Origin: UBA5078 sp033721235
GTDB lineage: Bacteria > Pseudomonadota > Gammaproteobacteria > Pseudomonadales > Pseudohongiellaceae
Length of the DNA stretch: 64,000 nucleotides
NCBI GenBank assembly: GCA_033721235.1
Contig: JAWWAY010000001.1
Location: 62,001 to 126,000 of the forward strand
Direction of reading: 5' to 3'
Shown: piece after piece, positions 6,622 through 14,349 of the stretch
Layout of the letters: every line of letters starts with the position of its first letter
Position numbering within the stretch: the first letter of the stretch is position 1
Program-made: the position numbers and the translations under genes
Notes under the pieces: generated by a model
Told to the model about the DNA's origin: nothing
What the model saw: the letters and a program-made list of their open reading frames with translations, nothing else
Databases searched by the model: none

Positions 6622-6714
6622 TTCCCCAACGTTCACACTCTATCCACACTTTATCCACATTCTGTCTACATAAAAAGCACTTGCATGCACCTAGATTCAA
6701 GTAGACAATTTGGA

Positions 6715-6800
6715 ACTGTGGTGAAGGTCTTAGAGGCTCAAGCCGCAATGGGAAGGTGTAGGATACCTCCCCAAAGGGCCTGGCGAAAGACGAGTACAGT
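6715..6800 (+). ncRNA. Candidate structured RNA element
   Basis: ACTGT (6715-6719) can pair with ACAGT (6796-6800), and GTCTT (6727-6731) with AAGAC (6787-6791). They enclose a hairpin in which GGG-A-AGGT (6750-6757) pairs with ACCTCCC (6765-6771), with one bulged A. The pairing is seen in the sequence, but I recognise no RNA family and cannot compute its significance. Confidence 0.3.
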
Positions 6801-6815
6801 GGTCAACTGAAGCTC

Positions 6816-6836
6816 TATACGTCAACTTGACGTATA
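6816..6836. promoter_or_regulatory. Palindromic operator of the P63C cassette
   Basis: This is a perfect inverted repeat with arms TATACGTCAA and TTGACGTATA around a single C. The right arm contains the -35 box of the promoter that follows, so a bound dimer would block it. It differs from the CI/Cro operators, so another regulator is implied. Confidence 0.6.
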
Positions 6837-6856
6837 TGGGTTATCTTACTTATTAC
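6827..6856 (+). promoter_or_regulatory. Promoter of the P63C cassette
   Basis: TTGACG (6827-6832) is followed after 18 bases by TATTAC (6851-6856). It would drive the 36-residue gene and, past the hairpin at 7066, the P63C gene. Its activity is not shown by the sequence. Confidence 0.45.
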
Positions 6857-6943
6857 CTGTCTTTGATCAAGTGTTTTTTAGCAATTTGCTATTTTGATCT
6901 GTCGCCCAGGATAAACTCACCTTTTACAGAAAAGGAGTGTTTC

Positions 6944-7054
6944 ATGGGTGTTATTACCTATGGCTCAGGAAAATTTGAGCTTACCGTCCGCTGGAGGCTG
7001 GCTTTGCCGAGCTCTAAGTGGTTGATAATGATTGCTATGATAATCATGCAATAG
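6944..7054 (+). CDS. 36-residue membrane microprotein
   Basis: AAAGGAG lies 8 bases ahead of the ATG. The product starts MGVITYGSGKFELTVRWR and ends with a hydrophobic helix (WLIMIAMIIM), which points to a single membrane pass or an amphipathic holin-like peptide. It is followed by a terminator-like hairpin. It is the first gene of a separately regulated cassette. Its role is unknown; a small toxin or leader peptide is possible. An in-frame upstream ATG at 6827 overlaps the -35 box and is not the start. Confidence 0.55.
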   Translation: MGVITYGSGKFELTVRWRLALPSSKWLIMIAMIIMQ

Positions 7055-7065
7055 CAAATCTTTTG

Positions 7066-7095
7066 GGGCTTGCCGGCTTGCCGGTGAGCCCTTTC
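7066..7095 (+). terminator. Terminator or attenuator hairpin
   Basis: GGGCTTGCCGG (7066-7076) pairs with CCGGTGAGCCC (7081-7091) over 11 positions including two G-U pairs, with loop CTTG, and is followed by TTTCTC. The short T run suggests partial termination between the microprotein and the P63C gene. Confidence 0.6.
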
Positions 7096-7200
7096 TCATC
7101 ATTTAATCTTTAAATATATAGTCAGCATTAAATTGATTCCTACGGGATATCTGAATTATTAGCGCTCACTGATTCTCTTGTACGAATTGAGGTTACGCAA

Positions 7201-8085
7201 ATGCAGAAATCATCCGTAGCTGTAAGGCAGGGAAAGCTCGAGCTAGGAGGCTGGCTATTAGACTGTCATCATCTAGAAAACGGAAATAGAGTGATTACTC
7301 AGAGGTCATTTGTTGACGTTATTGGCATGAAGCGAGGCGGGAAAGACCTTGGTTATCGGTTGGCTACTTTATTGAACAATCCCGCAATGAAGTCTAACAA
7401 TATCAAAGAATTGAGCTTGGTTATCACAAACCCTATTAAGTTTAAAATGCTGAATGGCCCGCAAGCATTTGGTTATGAAGGGCAAGTTCTTGTGGAGTAC
7501 TGCAAGGCTATACTTGAAGCCAGAAGGGTTGGAGCGATAGTTGGTAGTGCTGCCTTACGATATGCAAGAGAATGTGAGGCATTTGTGATCGCGTGTGCCA
7601 AGGTAGGCATCATGGCCTTGATAGATGAGGCAACGGGCTACGCAGAGGTAAAGCAGAAGGATGAGTATCGAAGATTATTCCAAGACTTTATTCGCTCAGA
7701 AATTAGGGAGTGGGAGAAAGAGTTCCCCGATCAGTTCTTTGAGTTGATATACAGGCTTTACGATTTAAGACCGACAGGGGTTAACCATCCACAATTCTTT
7801 GGCAGGTTTATTCGTCATTATGTTTATGATCCGCTTGCTTCTAGTAATGGCGCGATACTTGAGCAGCTAGACGAGAAAAACCCAGTTGCATACTTGTCAG
7901 GTGGTCGGAAATTCAAGATGCATCAATTTTTAACAAATGAGATCGGAGTTCCCGCGTTGAGGCAGCACTTGTGGCAGGTTATTGGTATAGGTAACTCTGT
8001 GTCCAACAGACAAGCGTTCGATGCAAGTTTTAGAAGGGCTTTTCCTCAATCTGGGGATCAACAAGAATTTGATCTAGGTTACTAG
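7201..8085 (+). CDS. P63C-domain protein
   Basis: The protein has 294 residues. The C-terminal half (about 135-285) matches the P63C domain known from phages: LIDEATGYAEVKQKDEYRRL, then EWEKEFPDQFFELIYRLYDL, a YVYDPLA strand, HQFLTNEIGVPALRQHLWQV and a closing FDASFRRAFP. Its biochemical role is not established. The N-terminal half has RGGKDLGYRLATLLNNPAM and an FGYEGQVLVEYCKAILEARR helix, also typical of these proteins. GAGG precedes the ATG. It lies between a hairpin and tandem terminators with a membrane-protein gene behind it, so it looks like an independently expressed moron. Confidence 0.85.
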   Translation: MQKSSVAVRQGKLELGGWLLDCHHLENGNRVITQRSFVDVIGMKRGGKDLGYRLATLLNNPAMKSNNIKELSLVITNPIKFKMLNGPQAFGYEGQVLVEYCKAILEARRVGAIVGSAALRYARECEAFVIACAKVGIMALIDEATGYAEVKQKDEYRRLFQDFIRSEIREWEKEFPDQFFELIYRLYDLRPTGVNHPQFFGRFIRHYVYDPLASSNGAILEQLDEKNPVAYLSGGRKFKMHQFLTNEIGVPALRQHLWQVIGIGNSVSNRQAFDASFRRAFPQSGDQQEFDLGY

Positions 8086-8107
8086 GTTTGTCGATTAGGT
8101 GTCTTAT

Positions 8108-8866
8108 ATGCACTATATTTATCTATTTGTGGTGTTTTGTCTCACGCTTGCCTTGATTGCTACTCAGGTTTCAACTGAGCAGGCCAGTTTAACTGCACCC
8201 TGGGCCGTGTGGCTTTCTGCAGCCGCCGCCGCAGCTAGCTCTGTGTCAGCGTTGACAGCAGCTGTGCTGCTTCGTAAGACCTTATTGGAGTCTGAAACTG
8301 TAACTAAAATTATGAATAAGCAGCTAAGACAGGATAGAGCTCAAATCGCTGTTGAGTCCGTACAATTTGAAGTTATTCAACCTGAAGGTGCTGCTGAGCT
8401 TTACGATGAATGTGAGTACAAATTAAAAATTAGAGCTGTAAACTGCGGCCGCTCGCCTGCATTGAATTTGAAATGCTGGGTTCAAGTCGGCACTTACTCT
8501 GATAGGCAGGACTTAAACGATCAGCTAGAGCGCAACGCTGACTTTGTATTTAACGCTGACTGCTCGAAATCTATTCTTGGACAAGGCTTGGTTAGAGAGA
8601 ATGTTTCCTTCTTTCCAAAGCAATATGTTATGGACGTTGCTGGTGATGCAGGAAAGTGTGCGTTTGTTTATTTCGCGTGTAGTTATCAAGATATATATGA
8701 CAATGAGTATTTATATCAGTTAACAAATGGAGTCGATTTGAAGTGGACTGAAAATGTGATGACCGGTAGGAATGAGCTTAAAGAGTCTAATATTACCGTT
8801 TATTTCACTAGTGATTTTAATGGCGAGGTGGTTACTAAGAGAGGCGAAGATTTATCTGTAGAGTAA
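8108..8866 (+). CDS. Membrane protein of the QDRAQ family, 252 aa
   Basis: There are two N-terminal membrane segments (YIYLFVVFCLTLALIAT and VWLSAAAAAASSVSALTAAVLL), then a helix ending KQLRQDRAQI, then a beta-type domain with NCGRSPALNL and a later YQDIYDNEYLY stretch. The layout and motifs match the larger protein at 2943-3938, so the two are related. I use the ATG at 8108 with AGG 8 bases upstream; a GTG at 8099 is an alternative. It lies 22 bases after the P63C gene and should be co-expressed. Function is unknown. Confidence 0.7.
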   Translation: MHYIYLFVVFCLTLALIATQVSTEQASLTAPWAVWLSAAAAAASSVSALTAAVLLRKTLLESETVTKIMNKQLRQDRAQIAVESVQFEVIQPEGAAELYDECEYKLKIRAVNCGRSPALNLKCWVQVGTYSDRQDLNDQLERNADFVFNADCSKSILGQGLVRENVSFFPKQYVMDVAGDAGKCAFVYFACSYQDIYDNEYLYQLTNGVDLKWTENVMTGRNELKESNITVYFTSDFNGEVVTKRGEDLSVE

Positions 8867-8971
8867 GTTTGTTAGTTAGTTTTTTAGAATTTATTTCTCA
8901 TGAGGTTGCGCTTCGGCCAAAACTAGGGTAACTTTTCCCATGATCGGAGAGCTAACTCTAAAGCCTCCATA

Positions 8972-8997
8972 AAAACCCGCTTCTGGCGGGTTTTTTT
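8972..8997 (+). terminator. Rho-independent terminator
   Basis: AACCCGC pairs with GCGGGTT around a short TTCTG loop, flanked by A and T runs and ending in seven Ts. It closes the P63C cassette. Confidence 0.9.
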
Positions 8998-9024
8998 ATG
9001 CTTGAAATTTATTACTCGACGCCT

Positions 9025-9062
9025 AAAGGCGCCATTCTTCACGGGGTGGCGCCTTTCTTTTT
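9025..9062 (+). terminator. Second terminator, just before the lysis genes
   Basis: AAAGGCGCC (9025-9033) and GGCGCCTTT (9048-9056) form a perfect 9-base-pair stem around 14 bases, followed by CTTTTT. It ends 11 bases before the start of the next gene. Late transcription entering from upstream would have to read through both hairpins. Confidence 0.8.
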
Positions 9063-9073
9063 GGAGAATCGTT

Positions 9074-9370
9074 TTGTCTCAGACAGGATCGGAGAGTTGG
9101 CACCTATCTAAGTCAGTGCCTATTAGCTTGATACTAGCGCTGCTTATCCAGGCTGCCGCTGTTGTTTGGCATGGTAGTCAGTGGACAGCCGCTATCCACC
9201 AAAACCGAGAAGACATTGATCAGCTTTCTCAGGACTTTGTTTCTGTTGCGAAAGACTCTCAGAGTCAGGCAGTGCAATTAGCTCGAATAGAAGAGAATAC
9301 GCGCTTTTTAGCTGAGCGATTTGCAGAGCTTGTCCGGCAGCTTGAAAGACAGCAGGGTTCATCGCAATGA
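9074..9370 (+). CDS. Holin-like membrane/coiled-coil protein
   Basis: The protein has 98 residues: one membrane helix (VPISLILALLIQAAAVVW, about 16-33) followed by a coiled coil (EDIDQLSQDF through LAERFAELVRQLERQ). This is the layout of small phage proteins encoded next to endolysins. I choose the TTG at 9074 because GGAGA lies 6 bases upstream; an earlier TTG at 9002 would place the terminator hairpin inside the gene. The stop overlaps the endolysin ATG as ATGA. It may be a holin or spanin-like helper. Confidence 0.65.
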   Translation: MSQTGSESWHLSKSVPISLILALLIQAAAVVWHGSQWTAAIHQNREDIDQLSQDFVSVAKDSQSQAVQLARIEENTRFLAERFAELVRQLERQQGSSQ

Positions 9371-9879
9371 GCATCAGGCCTGACCATTTTAGACAGTATG
9401 TGGTGCGCCCAACTCTATCCCGTCTTGCTGAGCTATCAGGTCAGCCGAATATTAATTCGGAAGAGGCTGAAGAGTTAATAATGGGAACCGTGGCTCACGA
9501 GTCGCACCTTGGGCATTACCTGCATCAGCATCCCGTAGGGCCAGCGCGCGGCGTTGGACAGATGGAAGAATTTACTTACTACGATCTGTGGGAAAGTTAC
9601 TTAAAACATCGAACCAAACTTGCTGATGCGGCCCGTGCCTTTGCATCTATTCAAAGCATAGAGAATGGAATTCCAGATTTTAGCGATGTGATCGGCAATC
9701 TAGCTTTTGCTGTTGTCATGATTCGTGTGCGCTATCTGCCTGCACCACAAGCGCTACCATCCGCTGACGATCTCGAAGCACAAGCAAACTATCACATCAA
9801 ATACTACAACAGAGGCGGTGCCGCTGAGGTTCACAAGTACGTGAATGATTATCGGCGTTATGTACTGGGTGAGTCATGA
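9367..9879 (+). CDS. Endolysin, lysozyme/transglycosylase-like
   Basis: The protein has 170 residues. TVAHESHLGHYLHQ with Glu45, followed by GVGQMEEFTYYDLW, has the pattern of a goose-type/SLT lysozyme fold, in which the Glu after the first helix is the catalytic acid and GxGQM is a conserved substrate-cleft strand. It should cut peptidoglycan at the end of infection. It has no signal peptide, so export depends on the holin. It overlaps both neighbours by 4 bases. Confidence 0.75.
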   Translation: MSIRPDHFRQYVVRPTLSRLAELSGQPNINSEEAEELIMGTVAHESHLGHYLHQHPVGPARGVGQMEEFTYYDLWESYLKHRTKLADAARAFASIQSIENGIPDFSDVIGNLAFAVVMIRVRYLPAPQALPSADDLEAQANYHIKYYNRGGAAEVHKYVNDYRRYVLGES

Positions 9880-10259
9880 GCGAATTCAAGACAGCGTGTA
9901 TTGTTGAAGTCAGCAGTACATCTAAGAAGTTTCGTCTAGTGCAGGGGCTCGTTTACTACAGCACGATGCTAGGACGTGACATCACTGTGCCGGAAGGCTT
10001 CGAGACAGACTTCGCGTCAATCCCTCAGCTCCTTAAATGGCTTATTGATGTTAACGGTAGGCACCGCCGTTCAGCCGTTGTGCATGATTACCTGTGTGTA
10101 TACGGCAGGCGGGAAAGTATTACTCAAGCCAAAGCAGATGCTGTATTCAAAGAAGCCATGGGTGTAGATCAAGTGCGCGTTACTCAAAAATACCCAATGT
10201 ATTGGGGCGTAAGAATCTATCAATCAACTACTGGATTTATTAAAGGGCTGTTTCAATGA
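9876..10259 (+). CDS. DUF1353 family phage protein
   Basis: The protein has 127 residues. VPEGFETDFASIPQ and SAVVHDYLC are the two conserved blocks of the DUF1353 family, which is common in tailed phages near lysis genes. Its function is not established. It overlaps the endolysin stop and the next lipoprotein start by 4 bases each, so it belongs to the lysis block. Confidence 0.85.
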   Translation: MSEFKTACIVEVSSTSKKFRLVQGLVYYSTMLGRDITVPEGFETDFASIPQLLKWLIDVNGRHRRSAVVHDYLCVYGRRESITQAKADAVFKEAMGVDQVRVTQKYPMYWGVRIYQSTTGFIKGLFQ

Positions 10260-10501
10260 AAATTACAATTTGCATTGCAATGCTTCTACTGCTCACCGCA
10301 TGCGGCTCGGTTTCTCAAAACTTGGACGATGGCTATCAGCGTGGGGACATCGCGCAAGGGCTTAAAGAAGATCGAGCGTGGTACTGCGGCAGTGGAATGC
10401 TAGGCATTCGTGCTGTTGCTCGTTTTGTGTTGCGAGGTTTCGGCGCGCCGGTTCCTGACATATGTAAGGTTCTGGATGTCGTAGTAGAGAACGCTGAGTA
10501 G
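10256..10501 (+). CDS. Phage lipoprotein, 81 aa
   Basis: A signal peptide ends in the lipobox LLTAC with Cys16 as the lipidation site. The mature part is short and holds three further Cys residues. It may be a Rz1-like outer-membrane spanin partner, but it is not Pro-rich as Rz1 usually is, so the role is open. It lies in the lysis block and overlaps the DUF1353 gene by 4 bases. Confidence 0.7.
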   Translation: MKITICIAMLLLLTACGSVSQNLDDGYQRGDIAQGLKEDRAWYCGSGMLGIRAVARFVLRGFGAPVPDICKVLDVVVENAE

Positions 10502-10505
10502 GCCT

Positions 10506-10859
10506 GTGCCATTTAAGCCTAGTGTTCATAGACCGCGCACAGCAACAACACCGAAAACCTTGTATAAGCGCTCAGCTAGAGCGACAAGCGCTGGTCGCGG
10601 ATATGGTTACAGATGGCAGAAAGAACGAAGTTTATATCTTCAAGCTAACCCGCTTTGTGTTCGCTGTGAAGATGAAGGGCGAGTCTGCGCGGCTACCGAT
10701 CTAGATCACATTATTCCCCATAAAGGCGATATGAGTCTTTTCTGGGATAAAAGTAACTGGCAAGGCCTCTGTCGCTCTCACCACTCTTCTAAAACGGCGA
10801 GAGAGGACGGTGGGTTTGGCAATAGAGTTATATCGGGGAGGGGAGGGTCGGATTTCTAA
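10506..10859 (+). CDS. HNH endonuclease
   Basis: The protein has 117 residues. It has a CVRC knuckle, DLDHIIPHKGD with the catalytic His, and NWQGLCRSHHSSKT with the second zinc pair and closing His. A GTG at 10506 is the start. HNH proteins directly upstream of terminase genes are common in HK97-type phages and stimulate terminase cutting at cos. A packaging site may lie in the region just after it. Confidence 0.9.
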   Translation: MPFKPSVHRPRTATTPKTLYKRSARATSAGRGYGYRWQKERSLYLQANPLCVRCEDEGRVCAATDLDHIIPHKGDMSLFWDKSNWQGLCRSHHSSKTAREDGGFGNRVISGRGGSDF

Positions 10860-10937
10860 GGCGTTCGTGGCCTAGACCAAGCGCCCCCCAAATTTTCGCA
10901 CAGTCAAAATTAGATTTTGAAAATTTAAGAGGTTGAA
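10860..10937. other. Short gap before terminase, possible cos region
   Basis: These 78 bases between the HNH and small terminase genes contain a C run followed by AAATTTTCG, then AT-rich DNA and the small-terminase ribosome site. In related phages cos lies close to these two genes. I cannot define the cut site from sequence alone. Confidence 0.25.
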
Positions 10938-11354
10938 ATGGGCAGAGGAAGGAAGCCAACGGCACCTGCCCTCAAGGTTTTGGCGGGCACTCAGCGGCCG
11001 GATCGAGAGGTGCAAGATGCGCCAGAATACGATCTTATTGAGAAGTTCCCATCACCACCACAGCACCTGAATTCAGATGGGGTTGAGATGTGGAATAACC
11101 TCGGTACGCAGCTTGTTTCTGCAAAAGTGCTGCAGATCGTTGACTTGTATTCGCTTGAGCAGCTGTGCATCGCCTGGCAGATGTTTAGGAAAAAAGCCAA
11201 AGCTGATATGGAATGCACTGCGGCAGAGCATACAGCACTAAAGGCTCTTTTTTCTGAGTTCGGCATGACGCCAGCCAGCCGGCGAAAGGTCAGCGCTGAG
11301 AGCGGTAAGTCTACGGGCAACAAGTTTGCGGGGAATGGTCGTCGCGGTGCGTGA
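10938..11354 (+). CDS. terS: Terminase small subunit, P27 family
   Basis: The protein has 138 residues. It begins MGRGRKPTAPALKVLAGTQR, the N-terminal signature of the P27 family, and ends with SEFGMTPASRRKV, its usual C-terminal helix. It should recognise the packaging site and hand DNA to the large subunit. AGAGG precedes the ATG. The end overlaps the large subunit start. Confidence 0.9.
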   Translation: MGRGRKPTAPALKVLAGTQRPDREVQDAPEYDLIEKFPSPPQHLNSDGVEMWNNLGTQLVSAKVLQIVDLYSLEQLCIAWQMFRKKAKADMECTAAEHTALKALFSEFGMTPASRRKVSAESGKSTGNKFAGNGRRGA

Positions 11355-13095
11355 CTACGTAGCGATTGCTACCAAATACGCGCAAGGGGCAATAAAGGAT
11401 CGCGGAAGAAAGCGACACGGGCTTCTTATTAGGCAAGCTGCTAGGCGATTCATTGATGATCTCAAGCGTGCAAAACGGAAAAGAAATCCATTCATTTTTG
11501 ATGAGTGGCACGCTAATGATGCTTGCGACTTTATTGAGAAACTTCCTCATGTAGAGGGGAAGTGGGACACACCAACAATTACCATGCATGCATCGCATGT
11601 GTTCTTTGTTGTTCAGCTATTTGGCTTTAGAAAGCGCGACCCGATAGATATTGAAGGATACGGCGAGTTCTATCCTCGGCGTTACACTTCGGCTCTATTT
11701 GCAGTTGCTAGAAAGAATGCAAAGTCTACCCTCAGTTCGGCGATATTGAATTACTGCTTGTGCTGTGAGCCGGAGGAAGGCGCTCAAGTAATTAGCGCGG
11801 CCACTACGTTTCCGCAAGCGTCGATAATTTTCAATGTGTCCAAGCGGATGATTGAGAAGACACCAGATCTTCGCGAGCATTTTGGGCTAGAAGTTTGGGC
11901 AAAGTCAGTTAGTCGTTTTGAGACTGGCTCAAGTTATAAACCTATCCATGCTAAGGCCAGCACACAAGATGGTTTGAATCCATCCCATGTAGGGCTTGAC
12001 GAGATTCATGCTCACAAAACGGCGGACTTGCTGAATGTTTTAACTTCGGCTGCTGGAGCTCGTGCTAATCCGCTGTGGCTATACACGACCACTGAAGGGT
12101 ATACGAATCCCGGTCCGTGGGCAGAAATCCGGATGTTCTCAAAGAGGCTTCTTTCTGGAGTCTTTAAAAATACTGCAGATCACTTCCTAGTCGTATTTTA
12201 CGCGGTGGATGATGAGAACAAAGCTCTGCGCATAAAAGCCGATGACGAGTTCGATGAGAGCTGCTGGATAAAAGCCAATCCATTAATGGATGTTAACCCG
12301 CATCTGCTTTCCGCGATTCGTAAGGAAGCGGTAGAGGCAAAGCAAATGCCCTCGAAACTCGCTGAGTTTCGAATTAAAAGGCTTAACCGCGCGGCTTCTA
12401 CTGCGGACGGTTGGATTGACCTAAACAAATGGCAGAAGTGCTCGGGAGAGGTTGATCTCGCGTGGCTTGAGCAATTCCCCTGTTACGGCGGGCTAGATCT
12501 AGCTAGCACGACAGACTTGTGCGCATTTCGATTGGTGTGGGAGGTTGAAGGCGTTAAGTACACATATGGAGTTCGATGGGCACCTAAAAGTGCAGTGGAG
12601 TATCGAACGGAGAGAGGCACCGTACCTTACACCGCATGGGTTGAAGCTGGGCTTCTTAGAATGACTGATGGTGATGTCACTGATTATCGAGTGATTGAGC
12701 AAGATGTTATATCGCTTTGCGAACGATTCAATGTTCAACAAATAGCCTTTGACAAATGGAATGCCACTGACTTGGTAACTAGGTTGGTTGAGGCGGACTT
12801 GCCCATGATTGAGTTTGTGCAAGGTCCAAAGTCATATCACCCAGCAATGCAGGAACTAGAGAGGGCTTATATTGCCGGGCATTTCGCGCATGGTGGCGAC
12901 GAGCTACTGAACTGGTGTGCTTCAAACATCATTAGTCGCCGAGATCAAAACATGAACATGGCACCAGATAAGAAGAAGTCTGCAGACAAAATCGATGACA
13001 TGGCGGCTCTCTTGATGGCAATTGGTGTTATGCAATCAGAGGGTGAAGCAGAGCCTCCTTCACCGTGGGAAGACGAAGAGTTCTCAATAGGATAA
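11335..13095 (+). CDS. terL: Terminase large subunit
   Basis: The protein has about 586 residues. The ATPase domain has a degenerate Walker A (VARKNAKST, near 126-132) and Walker B VGLDEIHAH (near 218-225). The RNase H-like nuclease domain starts at YGGLDLASTTDLCAF and closes near SADKIDDMAALLMA, supplying the metal-binding Asp residues. It belongs to the phage large terminase family found with P27 small subunits. It pumps DNA into the prohead and cuts it. The start is uncertain: a TTG at 11326 and a GTG at 11338 are alternatives to the ATG, none with a good ribosome site, and translation is probably coupled to the small subunit. Confidence 0.92.
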   Translation: MVVAVRDYVAIATKYAQGAIKDRGRKRHGLLIRQAARRFIDDLKRAKRKRNPFIFDEWHANDACDFIEKLPHVEGKWDTPTITMHASHVFFVVQLFGFRKRDPIDIEGYGEFYPRRYTSALFAVARKNAKSTLSSAILNYCLCCEPEEGAQVISAATTFPQASIIFNVSKRMIEKTPDLREHFGLEVWAKSVSRFETGSSYKPIHAKASTQDGLNPSHVGLDEIHAHKTADLLNVLTSAAGARANPLWLYTTTEGYTNPGPWAEIRMFSKRLLSGVFKNTADHFLVVFYAVDDENKALRIKADDEFDESCWIKANPLMDVNPHLLSAIRKEAVEAKQMPSKLAEFRIKRLNRAASTADGWIDLNKWQKCSGEVDLAWLEQFPCYGGLDLASTTDLCAFRLVWEVEGVKYTYGVRWAPKSAVEYRTERGTVPYTAWVEAGLLRMTDGDVTDYRVIEQDVISLCERFNVQQIAFDKWNATDLVTRLVEADLPMIEFVQGPKSYHPAMQELERAYIAGHFAHGGDELLNWCASNIISRRDQNMNMAPDKKKSADKIDDMAALLMAIGVMQSEGEAEPPSPWEDEEFSIG

Positions 13096-13101
13096 CTAGG
13101 T

Positions 13102-14349
13102 ATGTGGAACCCATTCAAAAGAGAAAGCCGAGCGTCTATTGAGAGCCCGACCGTGGCAGTTTCAGCTTCAAATTTTCTGGAGTTTTTCGGTATCGGTGGA
13201 GATCTTAGCGTTAGCGGCGTAACCGTGACGCTCGATAATGCTATGGGTGTCCCTGCAGTTTTTGCCGCGGTTAACTTTCTATCGGGCACAATTGCGGGCC
13301 TACCTCTTAAGCATTACAAGAAAACGGAACAGGGGCGAGAGGAACAGAAAGGGGAGCTTTCCGCGATTCTTAGTCGCGCAGTTAACGATGAAACAAGCTC
13401 GTTCGAGTGGCGTAAGTACTCGTTTGAGAGGACGCTAACCAGTGGCAGGCAAGTTACCTATATTCAACGTGTCGGTGACCGAGTAGTTAACCTATATCCG
13501 CTAGATCCTGCGCACGTCACAGTAAAGAAAGCTAGCGGTCTAAAAACATACCGATATGCGCCACCTGGCGTGAGAGCAAAGATCTATAAAGCTGCAGAAA
13601 TTATCGACATTCCATTTTGTCTCAAGTCGGACATGGTAAAGGCCATTAGCCCGATAATGACAAACAAGGACACGATCGGCCTGGCAATCGCCGCGACAAA
13701 CTACGGAAGCAAGTTCTTTCTAAATGGAGGTGTTCCGCCATTCGTGATGACGGGGAACTTTACATCTGGAAAGGGGCTTAATCGTGCCTCAGAGGATTTG
13801 CATGACGCTATTAAGAAGGCATCCAAAGAAAGCCGATTAGCACTTACGCTGCCCTCTGGTCATGATATTAAGACGCTCGGCATTGATCCCGAAAAATCTC
13901 AGCTCGTGCAGCTAAAAAAATTCATTATTGAAGAGGTGGCACGAATTTACTCTCTACCTCCTACTTTCTTGCAGGACCTAACAAGAGCGACATTCTCTAA
14001 CGTCGAGCAGCAAGACCTGCATCTTGTAAAGCACACAATTAAGCGATGGGTAGAGCAAGCGGAACAAGAGCTAAACCTTAAGCTTTTCGGCAGGAAAAAC
14101 ACTGACGAATATGTCGAATTCAATCTTGATGGGTTGCTGCGCGGTGACTTTAAAACTCGTATGGAAGGTTACGCGCAAGGGATTCAAAACGGAGTGCTTA
14201 AACCCAACGAAGCGCGTCGCCAAGAAAATAGACCTGATGATCCAGAAGGGGATCATTTGATGATTCAGGGCGCTACGGTTCCTCTGGGATCTCAGCCTAA
14301 AACGCAACAACCGGTAGAACCGGCGAAAGGTGAAGATAATGCCACATGA
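13102..14349 (+). CDS. Portal protein, HK97 family
   Basis: The protein has 415 residues. It has the HK97-type portal layout: an N-terminal VPAVFAAVNFLSGTIAGLPL helix, a central LYPLDPAHVTV strand, an ARIYSLPPTFLQDLTRATFSN wing region and a C-terminal NRPDDPEGD segment. Twelve copies form the ring at one vertex for DNA entry and tail joining. It follows terminase by 6 bases and overlaps the protease gene by 11. Confidence 0.92.
   Translation: MWNPFKRESRASIESPTVAVSASNFLEFFGIGGDLSVSGVTVTLDNAMGVPAVFAAVNFLSGTIAGLPLKHYKKTEQGREEQKGELSAILSRAVNDETSSFEWRKYSFERTLTSGRQVTYIQRVGDRVVNLYPLDPAHVTVKKASGLKTYRYAPPGVRAKIYKAAEIIDIPFCLKSDMVKAISPIMTNKDTIGLAIAATNYGSKFFLNGGVPPFVMTGNFTSGKGLNRASEDLHDAIKKASKESRLALTLPSGHDIKTLGIDPEKSQLVQLKKFIIEEVARIYSLPPTFLQDLTRATFSNVEQQDLHLVKHTIKRWVEQAEQELNLKLFGRKNTDEYVEFNLDGLLRGDFKTRMEGYAQGIQNGVLKPNEARRQENRPDDPEGDHLMIQGATVPLGSQPKTQQPVEPAKGEDNAT

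Larger units (their letters stand above)
6622..6943. other. 322-base intergenic control region
   Basis: No gene is seen. It contains two DnaA-box-like 9-mers (CTATCCACA 6640-6648 and TTATCCACA 6651-6659), an inverted repeat TGTCTAC (6663-6669) / GTAGACA (6701-6707), a foldable stretch at 6715-6800, and a palindromic operator with promoter at 6816-6856. It separates the early/middle genes from the P63C cassette. Confidence 0.6.

Noticed and set aside
6485..6748. 87-residue minus-strand frame
   Set aside because: It is antisense to the end of the 5947-6621 gene and the control region, with no ribosome site.
9002..9073. Upstream TTG start of the holin-like gene
   Set aside because: It would put a perfect terminator hairpin (9025-9056) inside the coding region. 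The TTG at 9074 has a proper GGAGA site.
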